A DNA stretch of 64,000 nucleotides from Amycolatopsis mongoliensis (GTDB taxonomy: Bacteria; Actinomycetota; Actinomycetes; Mycobacteriales; Pseudonocardiaceae): contig NZ_CP127295.1 of assembly GCF_030285665.1 (NCBI RefSeq), positions 8,246,001 through 8,310,000 on the forward strand. Reading direction: 5' to 3'. Below the pieces are notes generated by a model. The model was given only the letters and a program-made list of their open reading frames with translations. It had not been told where the DNA came from and did not search any database. Made by a program: the position numbers and the translations under genes. How positions within the stretch are numbered: position 1 is the first letter of the stretch; each line of letters starts with the position of its first letter. This document shows, in pieces, positions 46,221 to 55,145 of this stretch.

Positions 46221-47571
46221 GGACGCGGGCCTCGAGGTCGACGCCGTGCGTGCCGATCACCTCGGCGCGGACGAGCGAACCCGGTTCCGGCGCCGTCCCG
46301 GCGAACGTCACGTGCCCGTCGACCTCGGGTCCCTGGTGCGCCGCCCAGCCGCGTCCGCCGGTGCCGACGACCACGTCGACGACGGCGCCGAGCCGGTCCT
46401 CCGCGCGACGGGAGACCAGGTCGTCGGCGAGCACCGACAGCTCCTCGACACGCTCGGCGAGCACTGGCGCCGGGACCTTGCCCGGCAGCGCGGCGGCCTC
46501 GGTGCCGTCCTCGTCCGAGTACCCGAACACCCCGGTGGCGTCCAGCCGGGCCTGCTCCAGGAAGAGCTTCAGCTCGGCGAAGTCGGCATCGGTCTCGCCC
46601 GGGAAGCCCGCGATGAAGTTGGACCGCACTCCGGCGTCCGGCGCCACCGCCCGGATCCGCTCGAGCAGCTGCAGGAAACGCTCGCGGTCGCCGAACCGGC
46701 GCATCCGGCGCAGCACCGGCCCGCTCGCGTGCTGGAACGAGAGGTCGAAGTACGGCGCGACCCCCGGCGTCCCGGCGATCGCCTCGACGAGGGTGGGCCG
46801 CAGTTCGGCCGGCTGCAGGTAGCTCACCCGGACCCGGTCGGCGACGGCGGCGAGCTCCGGCAGCAGCTTCTCCAGTGCCTGCAGGTCGCCGAGGTCCTTG
46901 CCGTACGACGTCGAGTTCTCGCTGACCAGCACCAGCTCGCGCACGCCGTGGCCGGCGAGCCACTCGGCCTCGGCGAGGATTTCGGCGGGCGGCCGCGAGA
47001 CGAACGCGCCGCGGAAGCTCGGGATCGCGCAGAAGGTGCACCGCCGGTCGCAGCCCGAGGCCAGCTTCAGCGGTGCGATCGGGCCGCCGCCGAGCCGGTG
47101 CCGCAGCACCCGCGGGCCGCTCGCGGGACCGTGCCCGGGTACGTGGGCGACGGCCGCGGCGGGCCGCTGCACCGGCGTGATCGGCAGGAGCGTGCGCCGG
47201 TCGCGCGGGGTGTGCGCCGGGCGGGTCCGGCCGTGCAGGACGTCCTCGATGCGCTCGCCGATCTCCGGGTAGTCGTCGAACGACAGGACGGCGTCGGCCT
47301 CCGGCAGGGCGTCGGCGAGCTCGCGGCCGTAGCGCTCGGCCATGCAGCCGACCGCGACGACCTTCGCGCCCTTGCCGGACGCGGTCAGGACGGTGTCGAT
47401 CGACTCCTTCTTGGCCGCTTCGATGAAGCCGCAGGTGTTCACCACGACGACGTCGGCCTCGTCCCCGGCTTCGGCCAGGCGCCAGCCCGCACCGCCGAGG
47501 CGGGCGGCGAGCTCGTCGGAGTCGACTTCGTTGCGCGCGCAGCCCAGGGTCACCAGGGAGACGGTGCGCAC
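46204..47571 (-). CDS. rimO: Ribosomal protein S12 methylthiotransferase RimO
   Basis: This 455-residue enzyme has an N-terminal UPF0004 domain ([32 protein letters not shown] with three cluster cysteines), a radical SAM domain with [11 protein letters not shown], and a C-terminal TRAM domain. It adds a methylthio group to the conserved Asp of ribosomal protein S12. GTG start at 47571. A small membrane protein gene lies 4 bp upstream on the same strand, so they are probably co-transcribed. Confidence 0.96.
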   Translation of the reverse strand: MRTVSLVTLGCARNEVDSDELAARLGGAGWRLAEAGDEADVVVVNTCGFIEAAKKESIDTVLTASGKGAKVVAVGCMAERYGRELADALPEADAVLSFDDYPEIGERIEDVLHGRTRPAHTPRDRRTLLPITPVQRPAAAVAHVPGHGPASGPRVLRHRLGGGPIAPLKLASGCDRRCTFCAIPSFRGAFVSRPPAEILAEAEWLAGHGVRELVLVSENSTSYGKDLGDLQALEKLLPELAAVADRVRVSYLQPAELRPTLVEAIAGTPGVAPYFDLSFQHASGPVLRRMRRFGDRERFLQLLERIRAVAPDAGVRSNFIAGFPGETDADFAELKLFLEQARLDATGVFGYSDEDGTEAAALPGKVPAPVLAERVEELSVLADDLVSRRAEDRLGAVVDVVVGTGGRGWAAHQGPEVDGHVTFAGTAPEPGSLVRAEVIGTHGVDLEARVLTEER

Positions 47572-47575
47572 GCCG

Positions 47576-47884
47576 TCAGTCCGCGACGATCTCGCCGTGG
47601 CCGGGCTGGTCGCCGATCGCGACGACGGAGTCCTCCGGCGGCCGGTCGCCGATGGCCCGGGTCTGCACCAGCACCGGCGCGTCGACGGCCGGCGCGACGG
47701 CGGTCAAGGGCAGGTAGGCGGTGATCACCATGCCGCTGGCCAGCAGCACGCGGGCCATCTTCCGGCGCCGGTCGCCGACTTCGTGGACGCCGACGCACGT
47801 GCCCCACTGCTGCCCGGCCGGTGCCTCCGGCGCGGTTTCCTTGCGGCGGCGGCGTTCTTCGGCCATGCGCTCGAGCATGCTCAC
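47576..47884 (-). CDS. Small single-pass membrane protein
   Basis: This 102-residue protein has a charged N-terminus ([15 protein letters not shown]), a transmembrane helix (about 44-66; [21 protein letters not shown]) and a short C-terminal tail. The GTG has a strong GAGGGGGGAACC site. Function unknown. It ends 5 bp before rimO and probably shares its transcript. Confidence 0.7.
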   Translation of the reverse strand: MSMLERMAEERRRRKETAPEAPAGQQWGTCVGVHEVGDRRRKMARVLLASGMVITAYLPLTAVAPAVDAPVLVQTRAIGDRPPEDSVVAIGDQPGHGEIVAD

Positions 47885-47978
47885 GGTTCCCCCTCGTCGG
47901 GCCGGTGCCGGGTCGAGCCGAGAGTCGCACGCCGCGGGAAGCCGCCTCAAGGTCTTCACCGGAAGTGGCCGGAACCGG

Positions 47979-48611
47979 TCAGTGACCACCGAACAGGCGC
48001 CGGACCTCGGCTTCGACGTCGTCGAGCCAGGCCGCCCGGCGCCGCTCGTCCGCGTCGGCGACCACCCGCAGCACCCGCCGGCACACCTCCGGCTCGCCGA
48101 GGTAGGGCGCGAGACAGCGCTTCCAGATCGCGTCGAGCGGGTCGCCGAAGAGTGTCCGCTCCCGCTCCTCCGTGGTGTCGGACGTGTTGACGACGAGCAC
48201 CCGCCGCAGCGAAAGCAGCGACTCCGGCGCGCCGCCGGCGTCGTCGAGGCGGTACGCGACGCCGGGAACGAGGATCCGGTCGAGCCAGCCGCTGAGGATG
48301 GCGGGCGGCTTGCCCCACCAGTTCGGGTGAACCGCGACGAGCCCACCCGCTTCCCGCAGCTCCTCGCGGTGCCGCCGCACCAGCGGATCCGGCTCCGCGG
48401 CGAGGAACTCCGCCGCCCGGGTCCCACTCGTGTACGCCTCTTCCGCGGTGAGCACCGGGTCGAAACCCTCGGCGTAGAGGTCGTGGAAGAACACCGGCCG
48501 CCCGGCGCGGGCCAGCGCGTCGCGCACCCGCGCGGCAAGGGCGTGGTTGAAGCTTCCCGGCCGGGGATGGGCCAGCAGGACCACCACCGGCCGGGCCGTC
48601 TCGTCGAGCAC
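47979..48611 (-). CDS. Flavodoxin-fold NAD(P)H:quinone oxidoreductase-like protein
   Basis: This 210-residue protein shows the NQO1/KefF-type fold: VVVLLAHPRPGSFNHALAARVRDAL at the start (FMN phosphate site), VAVHPNWWGKPPAILSGWLDRIL in the middle. It likely reduces quinones or acts on KefF-like regulation. The only usable start is a GTG at 48611 with a weak ribosome site. Confidence 0.85.
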   Translation of the reverse strand: MLDETARPVVVLLAHPRPGSFNHALAARVRDALARAGRPVFFHDLYAEGFDPVLTAEEAYTSGTRAAEFLAAEPDPLVRRHREELREAGGLVAVHPNWWGKPPAILSGWLDRILVPGVAYRLDDAGGAPESLLSLRRVLVVNTSDTTEERERTLFGDPLDAIWKRCLAPYLGEPEVCRRVLRVVADADERRRAAWLDDVEAEVRRLFGGH

Positions 48612-48643
48612 CGCGTCAGCTTGCCACGGCGCCGGCCGCCGGC

Positions 48644-48895
48644 TCAGCCGGCGTTCGCCAGCAGGCCCGGCCCCGACGGCGCGTTCCGCATCAGGCAGGC
48701 GTGGCACGGCATCCCGCGCAGCCCGTCGAGCACTTCGGCCTCGCCGGGGAAGATCGCCTCGCCGCACAGCGCGGTCAGCTGCGCCGGCACCGCCCCCGCG
48801 GGCGGGACGGGGATCAGGTGGCAGACGCGTCTGCTTTCGCCGACGACGCCTCGGCGTAGCCGCACCAGCGCGAGCATCCCACCGTTTTCAGCCAT
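48644..48895 (-). CDS. Small hypothetical Cys-rich protein
   Basis: This 83-residue protein has a four-cysteine pattern (RRVCHL, ALCGEAI, MPCHACL) suggesting a small zinc site. No family recognised. It is a close neighbour of the flavodoxin-fold gene on the same strand. The ATG at 48895 is one of several possible starts. Confidence 0.55.
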   Translation of the reverse strand: MAENGGMLALVRLRRGVVGESRRVCHLIPVPPAGAVPAQLTALCGEAIFPGEAEVLDGLRGMPCHACLMRNAPSGPGLLANAG

Positions 48896-48980
48896 ACACG
48901 GACCGTAGGCCGAACGGCTCATTCCGGCTTCGTGCCCGCGCACCAACGATCTTCGGCGGCGGTGGTCCGGGGTACCAAAG

Positions 48981-50240
48981 TCACGCCGCCGACAGCACGG
49001 CCGCACCCAATCGGTGGCTCAGGTTGAGCGCGAGCTCGACGTCCAGGCGGCTTTCCGCGAGCTCACGCGGCAGCAGCTCCTGCGCCTTGCGGACGCGGTA
49101 CTGCACCGAGTTCTTGTGCATCGTCAGCTCGGCCGCGGCCGCTGTGTAGCTGCCGCCGGAGGCGAGGAACACGCGCAGGGTGTCGCGCAGCCGCGCACAG
49201 TTCTCGTCGTCGGCGCTCAGCGGCCCGAGCGTGCTGGCGACCCACAGCCGGGCCGCGTTGAGGTCGGTCGTCATCAGCGCGACGGTGCCGACCTCCCGGA
49301 ACGTCAGCACGCGGTCGGCGTGCTCGCCGGCGGCCAGGGCCAGCGCGTGCACCCGGCGGGCCTGCTGGTGGGTGTCGCGGAAGCCGGCGACGCCGGTGCC
49401 GGGGTCGCCGACCGTCACGCGCACGCCCGGGTCGGCCTCCGCGAGCACGGCGTCGAGGTGCTCGCGGCGGATCGACGCCCCCGGTGCGAGCGGGAGCCAC
49501 GCCCACGCACCCGCCTCGTCGCGGGGCACGAACAGCGGGCGCCCCTGCCCTCCGGCGCGCTCGAGCACCGCGCCCGCGACCGACTCCAGCAGCGACAGCA
49601 CGTCGTGGGCCTCGGACGCGTGCCAGACCACCATCCCCACGTGCGTGCCGCGCAGGCGGTAGCCGATGACCGCCTCCGCCGCGTCGACGTCGGACGGCCC
49701 GCCGTTCTCGCTCAGCAGGTCCAGCACCTTCGCCACCCGCGCGGCACTCCGGTTGACCATCCACTTGTCGCGTTCGTCCTGGTAGACGCCGACGAGCTGG
49801 CGCACCACCCGCGTGATGAACTCGTAGGCGACCTTGAGCAGCCGGCGCATCATGGCCCCGAGCAGGGCCGCGTCGTCGACCAGCCGGATGCACTCCTGGA
49901 ACCCGAAGTCGAGCATCGCGGCCTGCCCGAGGTCGTACGCGCGGATCAGGTCGAACACCGGGGTGCCGCGCTGGGCCAGCCGGCGCGCGTACTCCATGGC
50001 CGCGGCCGGTGGCTCGACGGTCGCCGGGTCGATGCCGTGCCGGAAGATCTGCAGGGCGGTCTCGATGTTCTGGTAGACGCTCGCCGACAGCAGGCTCACC
50101 ATGCGCTCGTCGTCGTTGACCAGCTGCGGCAGATCGGCCGCGTACAGCTGGACCAGCTCCCCGGTCAGCTCGGCCGCGCGGTCCGCGAGGGTGGCGGCGA
50201 TCTGCCGGATGCGGTCCGAGACGATTTCTTCGTCCACCAT
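48981..50240 (-). CDS. PucR-family transcriptional regulator
   Basis: This 419-residue protein ends in the PucR/CdaR helix-turn-helix (about 360-415; SGGSYTAAAAELTMHKNSVQYRVRKAQELL). Before it lies a GGDEF-like (degenerate) ligand domain, and the N-terminal 170 residues form an all-helical RsbRD-type sensor domain (ATLADRAAELTGELVQLY). Such proteins activate catabolic genes; the target here is not evident, although an alpha/beta hydrolase gene lies immediately upstream on the same strand. Confidence 0.88.
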   Translation of the reverse strand: MVDEEIVSDRIRQIAATLADRAAELTGELVQLYAADLPQLVNDDERMVSLLSASVYQNIETALQIFRHGIDPATVEPPAAAMEYARRLAQRGTPVFDLIRAYDLGQAAMLDFGFQECIRLVDDAALLGAMMRRLLKVAYEFITRVVRQLVGVYQDERDKWMVNRSAARVAKVLDLLSENGGPSDVDAAEAVIGYRLRGTHVGMVVWHASEAHDVLSLLESVAGAVLERAGGQGRPLFVPRDEAGAWAWLPLAPGASIRREHLDAVLAEADPGVRVTVGDPGTGVAGFRDTHQQARRVHALALAAGEHADRVLTFREVGTVALMTTDLNAARLWVASTLGPLSADDENCARLRDTLRVFLASGGSYTAAAAELTMHKNSVQYRVRKAQELLPRELAESRLDVELALNLSHRLGAAVLSAA

Positions 50241-50264
50241 GGAGCCACCTTACGGGGTGGACGA

Positions 50265-50963
50265 TCAAGCTCGTCCGGCGAACTCGTCGATCAAGGCGAA
50301 CGTTTCGGCCGGGGCCTGAACGTGCGGCACGTGGCCGGCGCCCGCCACGACCTCGAACCGCGCGTCGGCGAACGCGGCGGCGTAGACCTTGCCGAACTCC
50401 GGTGGCACGACGACGTCGTCCGCGCCCCAGACCAGCAGCGCCGGGATCCGGACGCGCGCGAGCCGGCGCAGCAGCTCCGGGTCGGCGATCCGCGGCCCTG
50501 CGTAGGCCCGCAGGGCGGCCATGTCCGCGGGGTCCGGCCCGGGCGCGCCGGGCGGCGGCTGCGGCAGGCTGATGGAGTGGCCCTCGACGTCAGGGCCGAT
50601 GCCGTCGAGCACGACCAGCCCGCCGAGGCGGCGACCACGGTCGCGGACGGCCATTTCGGACGCGACCCAGCCGCCGAAGGAGCTGGCGACGACGAGGACG
50701 TCGCCCGCGTCCTCGTCGTCCAGGAGGTCGAGGTAGGTCACGGCGAGGTCGTCGACGCCGGAGAACCAGTCCGGGCGGGGCGTGCCGGCCCAGCCCGGGT
50801 GCGTCGGCGCGAGCACGCGCGAATCCGGCGCGAAGTGCTCGACGATCGGCTCGACACCCCGTGGGCCGGCGCCGCCGTGCAGGACCAGCACGGTGCGGTC
50901 GCCGCCGCCGGTGTCGACGAGGGGGATGTCCAGCCCCGGATGGGGGCGCAGCGTTCGGGTCAT
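50265..50963 (-). CDS. Alpha/beta hydrolase
   Basis: This 232-residue enzyme has the oxyanion region LVLHGGAGPRG, nucleophile elbow VVASSFGGW (Ser), the acid residue in VWGADDVVVPP and His in GAGHVPHVQAP. The ATG has GGAAGG upstream. It lies 20 bp after the FAD monooxygenase gene on the same strand and so belongs to the TetR-monooxygenase-hydrolase operon. An ester or C-C bond hydrolase acting after the monooxygenase is a reasonable guess. Confidence 0.9.
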   Translation of the reverse strand: MTRTLRPHPGLDIPLVDTGGGDRTVLVLHGGAGPRGVEPIVEHFAPDSRVLAPTHPGWAGTPRPDWFSGVDDLAVTYLDLLDDEDAGDVLVVASSFGGWVASEMAVRDRGRRLGGLVVLDGIGPDVEGHSISLPQPPPGAPGPDPADMAALRAYAGPRIADPELLRRLARVRIPALLVWGADDVVVPPEFGKVYAAAFADARFEVVAGAGHVPHVQAPAETFALIDEFAGRA

Positions 50964-50983
50964 GGTGGTTTCCTTCCGCAGGT

Positions 50984-52087
50984 TCAGTGCTGGGCGGCGA
51001 ACCGGGTCATCTGCTCGACCATCGCGCCGGGCGCGTCCGGCCGGAAGCAGGCTTCGAGGTTGTCCGCGGAGTCGCGGGCGGCTTCTTCCGTCCGGGGGAA
51101 CAGTGCGGCTTCGTACGCCGCGAGAGCGCTTTCGACGTCGTCGTGGCCGGCCAGCGCGAGGGCCAGTTCGGCGGCGTCGAGCATGGCGAGGTTCGCACCC
51201 TCGCCCGCGAACGGCGACATCACGTGCGCGGCGTCGCCGAGCAGGGTCACGCCCGGCACCCGGTCCCACCGGTGGCCGACCGGCAGGGCGTGGATCGGGC
51301 GCGGAACCAGTGCGCCGTCGCCTTCCGCGAGGAGGGCGCGCAACCCGGCGTCGAAGTCGGCGAAGACGTCGAGCAGCCGTTCGCGGTCGGCGAGAGCCGT
51401 GACCGCGGCGGGGTCTTCGTTCTTCACGGCGGCGTACACGCGGATCCGCCCGCCGCCGTTGCGCTGGGCGATCAGGCCCTTCCCGCCGGCCAGCGCGAAC
51501 ATCGAACCCGGGCCGACGAGCGCGGCGGCGGCGGGGTGCTTGTCGTCCACATCGGACAGATGGGCCTCCACGAACGACAGTCCGGAGTAGACCGGCACGG
51601 CGGCCGACAGCAGCGGGCGGACCTTCGACCACGCGCCGTCCGCGCCGACGACCAGGCCGGCCTCGACGACCTCGCCGGTGTCCAGGGTGAGCCGGCCGGC
51701 GGCCACCGCGGTCACCTTGGTGCCCCAGCGCACGACGCCGTCCGGCAGCGACTCGGCCAGGATCCGTTTGAGCGCCCCGCGATCCACCTCGGGCCGGGTG
51801 CCGCCACTCGCTTCGGCGGCCTCCTCGAACCGGACGACCCCGTCGCGGTCGAGGATCCGCAGGGCCTCCCCCTCTTCCCTCGCGACGACGCGGAACTGCT
51901 CGATCAGGCCGGCTTCGGCGAGGGCTCGCAGGCCGGACTCCTCGTGCAGGTCGAGCGTGCCGCCCTGGTCGCGGGCGGTGGGTGAGGCGTCGAGCTCGTA
52001 GACGGTCGAGGCGATGCCACGGGTGTGCAGGACGCGGGCCAGCGTGAGGCCGCCCAGTCCCCCGCCGACGATGGCGATTCCGGTCAC
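50984..52087 (-). CDS. FAD-dependent monooxygenase (PHBH/TetX-like)
   Basis: This 367-residue flavoprotein has an N-terminal Rossmann motif (IAIVGGGLGGLTLARVL), the QGGTLDLHEESGLRAL segment typical of TetX-like enzymes, VVGADGAWSKVR (DG motif) and LLGDAAHVMSPFAGEGANLA (GD motif). It probably hydroxylates an aromatic or antibiotic substrate. The GTG overlaps the TetR stop (GTGA) and has GAGGAGACC upstream, so it is coupled to the regulator. Confidence 0.92.
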   Translation of the reverse strand: MTGIAIVGGGLGGLTLARVLHTRGIASTVYELDASPTARDQGGTLDLHEESGLRALAEAGLIEQFRVVAREEGEALRILDRDGVVRFEEAAEASGGTRPEVDRGALKRILAESLPDGVVRWGTKVTAVAAGRLTLDTGEVVEAGLVVGADGAWSKVRPLLSAAVPVYSGLSFVEAHLSDVDDKHPAAAALVGPGSMFALAGGKGLIAQRNGGGRIRVYAAVKNEDPAAVTALADRERLLDVFADFDAGLRALLAEGDGALVPRPIHALPVGHRWDRVPGVTLLGDAAHVMSPFAGEGANLAMLDAAELALALAGHDDVESALAAYEAALFPRTEEAARDSADNLEACFRPDAPGAMVEQMTRFAAQH

Positions 52088-52773
52088 GAGGTCTCCTCGG
52101 GTTCGGGCCGCGGGGTGGCGAGCGCGCCGTTGAGCAGCGCGTCGAACGCCCACCGCGCGCGGGCGGGGCCGGGGCCGGACACCAGGTCGGCGGCCAGCGC
52201 GGCGATGTGCGGATGGGTCTGTGGGGAGGCGGTGGCCAGGGAGTCGGCCATGACCTCGTGCTCGCGGTCGGCGCCCGGCTTCTCCCGGCGGCTGCCGTGT
52301 TCGACGGCGGTCGCCGTGGCGGTCAGCAGCAGCACGTCGACCGCCCAGGCGGCCTGGCCGGGCGCCATGCCGCCCTCGTCGAGCAGCGCGAGGACCGCCT
52401 CGACGACGGCCAGGTAGTGCGGCCCGCTCAGCCGGGTGACCAGCGCGACGCGAGCGAGGCTCGGGTGCGCGAACAGCACCGACCGGTAGGAGTCCAGCAC
52501 CGCCCACAGGCGTTCGCGCCAGTCCCCGGTGCCGCCGAGGTCGACCTCGGCCAGCAGTTCGTCGAGCACCGCCGCGTGCAGCTCTTCGGTGTCCTTGACG
52601 TAGACGTAGAGCGAGGCCGGGCCGGTGTCGAGCTCCTTGGCGAGCCGGCGCATGGTGACGCGCTCGACGCCTTCGGCGCGCATCACCGCGACCGCCGTCG
52701 CGACGATCCCTTCGCGGGTCAACGCCGGTTTCGTCGGGCGCTCACGGCGGTTGTAGGTGCTTTCCGGAGCCAT
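52084..52773 (-). CDS. TetR-family regulator of the monooxygenase operon
   Basis: This 229-residue protein has an N-terminal helix-turn-helix (about 18-65; VTMRRLAKELDTGPASLYVYVKD) and a TetR_C-like ligand domain. It is the first gene of an operon with the TetX-like monooxygenase and hydrolase. Three operator-like boxes at 52787-52828 start 14 bp upstream of its ATG, so it very likely represses its own operon and is released by an inducer, plausibly the monooxygenase substrate. Confidence 0.9.
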   Translation of the reverse strand: MAPESTYNRRERPTKPALTREGIVATAVAVMRAEGVERVTMRRLAKELDTGPASLYVYVKDTEELHAAVLDELLAEVDLGGTGDWRERLWAVLDSYRSVLFAHPSLARVALVTRLSGPHYLAVVEAVLALLDEGGMAPGQAAWAVDVLLLTATATAVEHGSRREKPGADREHEVMADSLATASPQTHPHIAALAADLVSGPGPARARWAFDALLNGALATPRPEPEETS

Positions 52774-52786
52774 GCCTCCACTGTAG

Positions 52787-52828
52787 CGAACATGTTCGTT
52801 CCGAGCACGTTCGTGACGAACATGTTCG
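52787..52828. promoter_or_regulatory. Triple operator of the TetR-monooxygenase operon
   Basis: Two identical perfect palindromes CGAACATGTTCG (52787-52798 and 52817-52828) flank an imperfect copy CGAGCACGTTCG (52802-52813). The three are spaced exactly 15 bp apart. They cover the promoter region of the TetR gene, as expected for autoregulation with cooperative binding. Confidence 0.75.
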
Positions 52829-53207
52829 CACAGTCTCCGTCACACCCTCGGCCGGCGCACGCAGGGGCGCGGGTGACCGAACTGATCCGCCGGCCCCCAG
52901 GCGCACCTCTGACCGTGAACGCGACCAGCCGAAAAGAATCGGAAACAATAGCGAAACACGGACCAGTCGATTAACTGGTCTGGACCACTATCCGGCGATC
53001 ACCCATCTGGCGGTTTCCGTTGCTGCCACAGCATAAACCGAAAGGTATAGACCACTAGGGGGTATTCCCCCGGAAAACCGGTTAAGCAACTTTCGGGGGG
53101 TGTGTGACCTTCTCACGAGCGGTATATCTGGAATACACCGAATCCACAGTGGCCGGCGGCACCGCCGGCCGGTTCGATGCCGCCCGCACCCCGCCACCGG
53201 AGGAACC
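52829..53207. other. Gene-free stretch upstream of doxX with several small dyads
   Basis: No gene is supported here. It holds GACCAGT/ACTGGTC (52961-52967 and 52974-52980), a GGGGG-TATT-CCCCC hairpin (53058-53071) and a perfect 9-bp hairpin GGCCGGCGG/CCGCCGGCC (53151-53170) 30 bp before the doxX ribosome site. The block from 52925 to 53140 is noticeably AT-richer than its surroundings, as expected of promoters for the divergent genes. Confidence 0.5.
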
Positions 53208-53633
53208 ATGCACCGCCTGGACCCGGCCCGCGACCACGTCATCGGGCTCTACCGGATCGTCATCGGCTTCCTGTTCGCCTGCCACGGATTGAAAACGCTG
53301 TTCGGCCTGTTCGGCGCGAAGGCCCCCGCCGCCGTCGGGGCGTGGCCCGGGTGGTGGGCCGCGGTGATCCAGCTCGTCTGCGGCGCGCTGATCTGCCTGG
53401 GCCTCGGCACCCGGGCAGCCGCCGTCCTCGGGTCCGGCTCGATGGCCTTCGCGTACTTCACCGTGCACCTGCCGACCGGCCTGCTGCCGATCCAGAACGG
53501 CGGCGAGGCGGCGACCCTGTTCTGCTGGAGCCTGCTCGTCGTCGCGTTCGTCGGCCCGGGCCGCTTCGCGCTCGGCAACCTCCCCGCCCTGCAGCGGCCT
53601 TCCGAACCGGCGCGGGCCCGCGTCACGACCTAG
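53208..53633 (+). CDS. DoxX-family membrane protein
   Basis: This 141-residue protein has four membrane helices and the DoxX pattern (GLYRIVIGFLFACHGLKTLFG; PGWWAAVIQLVCGALICLGLGTR; GGEAATLFCWSLLVVAF). The family includes thiosulfate:quinone oxidoreductase subunits and redox-stress membrane proteins (DoxX with SseA/SodA in mycobacteria). Strong GGAGGAACC site. Its TAG stop is part of a CTAG that borders the repeat element at 53635-53906. Confidence 0.88.
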   Translation: MHRLDPARDHVIGLYRIVIGFLFACHGLKTLFGLFGAKAPAAVGAWPGWWAAVIQLVCGALICLGLGTRAAAVLGSGSMAFAYFTVHLPTGLLPIQNGGEAATLFCWSLLVVAFVGPGRFALGNLPALQRPSEPARARVTT

Positions 53634-53634
53634 T

Positions 53635-53906
53635 GTCGCGCGTCCGAGGTTCGTCGACGGTGGGGCGTGAGTGAGAAACCGTGTTCTAGCCCTGTTTCAC
53701 ACTCACGGCCAGCCCCGGCAGCCTCGGCCCGTGCAGCCCCGCCCGCGACGACATGAATGAGTCATTCACCTCGTCCGGCGACATGAATGACTCATTCATG
53801 TCGCCGGACCAGCCGCTGTGACCCTCGGCAGATCCAGGTCCGATGCACCCGACACCACTTCGGCGCGCAGGGCCAGTCCGCTGTCGACGAACCTCGGACG
53901 CGCGAC
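53635..53906. mobile_element. MITE-like element with 24-bp inverted repeats, no transposase
   Basis: Perfect 24-bp terminal inverted repeats (53635-53658 and 53883-53906) bound a 272-bp non-coding segment. CTAG lies on both sides (53630-53633, with one extra T before the left arm, and 53907-53910) and could be a 4-bp target duplication. CTAG also supplies the stops of both flanking convergent genes. Inside are a 13-bp hairpin (53667-53706, one mismatch) and TGAATGA palindromes. A compound terminator is the alternative reading. Confidence 0.5.
53749..53807. repeat. TGAATGA/TCATTCA palindromic repeats
   Basis: A perfect palindrome with 16-bp arms (53775-53790 and 53792-53807, single-base centre) follows a partial copy at 53749-53774. 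The core GACATGAATGA-N-TCATTCATGTC matches the repeat at 37759-37815, so this is a dispersed family. Here it lies inside the inverted-repeat element at 53635-53906. Confidence 0.75.
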
Positions 53907-54413
53907 CTAGGGGCGCGAGATCCCGACGCCACTGCGGGCGTCGGGACCGTACTTCGCCAGCTCCGCCGCGAGATCGAGCCGCCCGTTCTTCGACCGGTCC
54001 TCGTCGGTCAGCTGCTCGCGCGGGATGATCCAGACGACCTCGAACTCGAGCCCGCTGGGATCCTTGGCGTACAAGGACTTCGTGGTGCCGTGGTCGGACG
54101 AGCCGACCAGCGCGCCGGCTTCGGTGAGCCGGCCGGCGAGCCGCTCGAGGTCGCCGAGCGTGTCGACTTCCCACGCGAGGTGGTACAGCCCCACCGACGT
54201 GTCCCCCGCACCCGAGTCCGCGGCGTGCGCGCCGAGCTCGAAGAGGCCCAGGTCGTGGTCGTTGGTCGATCCGGGCGCCCGCAGGAACGCCGCACCGCGG
54301 TGCGCGTCGCCGCCTTCGATGTAGTCGAAGCCCAGGACGTCCCGGTAGAACGCGACGCTTTCGGCCAGATCCCGGACGTAGAGCACGGCGTGGTTCAGGC
54401 GAAAGATCGACAT
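53907..54413 (-). CDS. VOC-family (glyoxalase/extradiol dioxygenase fold) protein
   Basis: This 168-residue protein has two beta-alpha-beta-beta-beta units: LNHAVLYVRDLAESVAFYRDVLGFDYIEG and LYHLAWEVDTLGDLERLAGRL. Metal-ligand candidates are His in NHAVLYV, His in YHLAWEV and Glu in DPSGLEFEV. It fits ring-cleavage dioxygenases or glyoxalases; a bound-ligand role is also possible. Its TAG stop shares the right-hand CTAG of the element. The TetR gene at 54451 lies just upstream on the same strand. Confidence 0.88.
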   Translation of the reverse strand: MSIFRLNHAVLYVRDLAESVAFYRDVLGFDYIEGGDAHRGAAFLRAPGSTNDHDLGLFELGAHAADSGAGDTSVGLYHLAWEVDTLGDLERLAGRLTEAGALVGSSDHGTTKSLYAKDPSGLEFEVVWIIPREQLTDEDRSKNGRLDLAAELAKYGPDARSGVGISRP

Positions 54414-54450
54414 CGGGGCTCCCGCGCGCGGCACACAATCGGTTGAAGTT

Positions 54451-55095
54451 TCAACTGAAGGCTACCACGAACGACGACACCCAGAGCCGGCCGAGCCAGG
54501 CCGCGTACCGCTCGTCGGACCACTCGCGGCCCTCGACGAGCCGGTGCCACAGCGTCCCGTCCGTCGTGGACCACAGCACGTCGCGGCACTCCTCCTCGGC
54601 GACCGCGAGCTGCCCGGTGGCCGAGGCCGCCTCGGCGTGGCCGGCCATCGCCGCCAGCCGCTGGCGGTCGATCTCGGCGAGCATCGCCGCCGCCGCGGGG
54701 TCGCTCGCCGCCGCGCCACGCACGGCGAGGTGCAGGCGCGCGGTCCGCCGCATGGCCGCGGTGTTGACGACCGCGAACGCCGTGAACCGGGCTCGCAGGT
54801 CGGGCTCGGCGAAGAGGGCCCGCAGCTCCGGGCGTTCCAGCATGGGCACGTCCTCGTCATCCCCGCCGACGGCCACGTCCCACGTCCGGTGCAGCAGCGC
54901 GGGCTTGTTCTTGAACGCCGAGTAGACCGTCTCGGGCGCGACCCCGGCCTCGGCGGCGACGTCCGCAATGGTCGTCCGGCCGTAACCCTTCGTGACGAAC
55001 AGGGTGTGCGCCGCGTCCAGGATGCGGCGCCGGTTCTCCCTCGCCTGCTCCTGGCGCCGGCTCGAGTCGTACCGCCGCTTGACGGGCCCGCTCAT
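54451..55095 (-). CDS. TetR-family regulator
   Basis: This 214-residue protein has an N-terminal helix-turn-helix (about 20-65; TTIADVAAEAGVAPETVYSAFKNK). The start ATG 55095 has GAGG at 9 nt; ATG 55104 and GTG 55110 are alternatives. It is divergent from the SnoaL-like gene, with ACTGT/ACAGT half-sites in the gap (55109-55137), and is followed by the VOC gene. It probably controls both. Confidence 0.88.
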   Translation of the reverse strand: MSGPVKRRYDSSRRQEQARENRRRILDAAHTLFVTKGYGRTTIADVAAEAGVAPETVYSAFKNKPALLHRTWDVAVGGDDEDVPMLERPELRALFAEPDLRARFTAFAVVNTAAMRRTARLHLAVRGAAASDPAAAAMLAEIDRQRLAAMAGHAEAASATGQLAVAEEECRDVLWSTTDGTLWHRLVEGREWSDERYAAWLGRLWVSSFVVAFS

Positions 55096-55108
55096 CCGAT
55101 ACATCCTC

Positions 55109-55137
55109 ACTGTATTGAAAACAGTCCGACTGTATTG
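55109..55137. promoter_or_regulatory. Putative TetR operator between divergent genes
   Basis: ACTGTATTG occurs twice as a direct repeat 20 bp apart (55109-55117 and 55129-55137), with ACAGT (55121-55125) between, giving overlapping inverted pairs ACTGT-N7-ACAGT and CAGT-N3-ACTG. It overlaps the start region of the TetR gene and lies just upstream of the gene at 55146. Confidence 0.5.
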
Positions 55138-55145
55138 GAGTCATC

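Noticed and set aside
53635..53906. Insertion sequence
   Set aside because: No transposase or any gene of plausible size lies within the 272 bp; at most it is a non-autonomous element.
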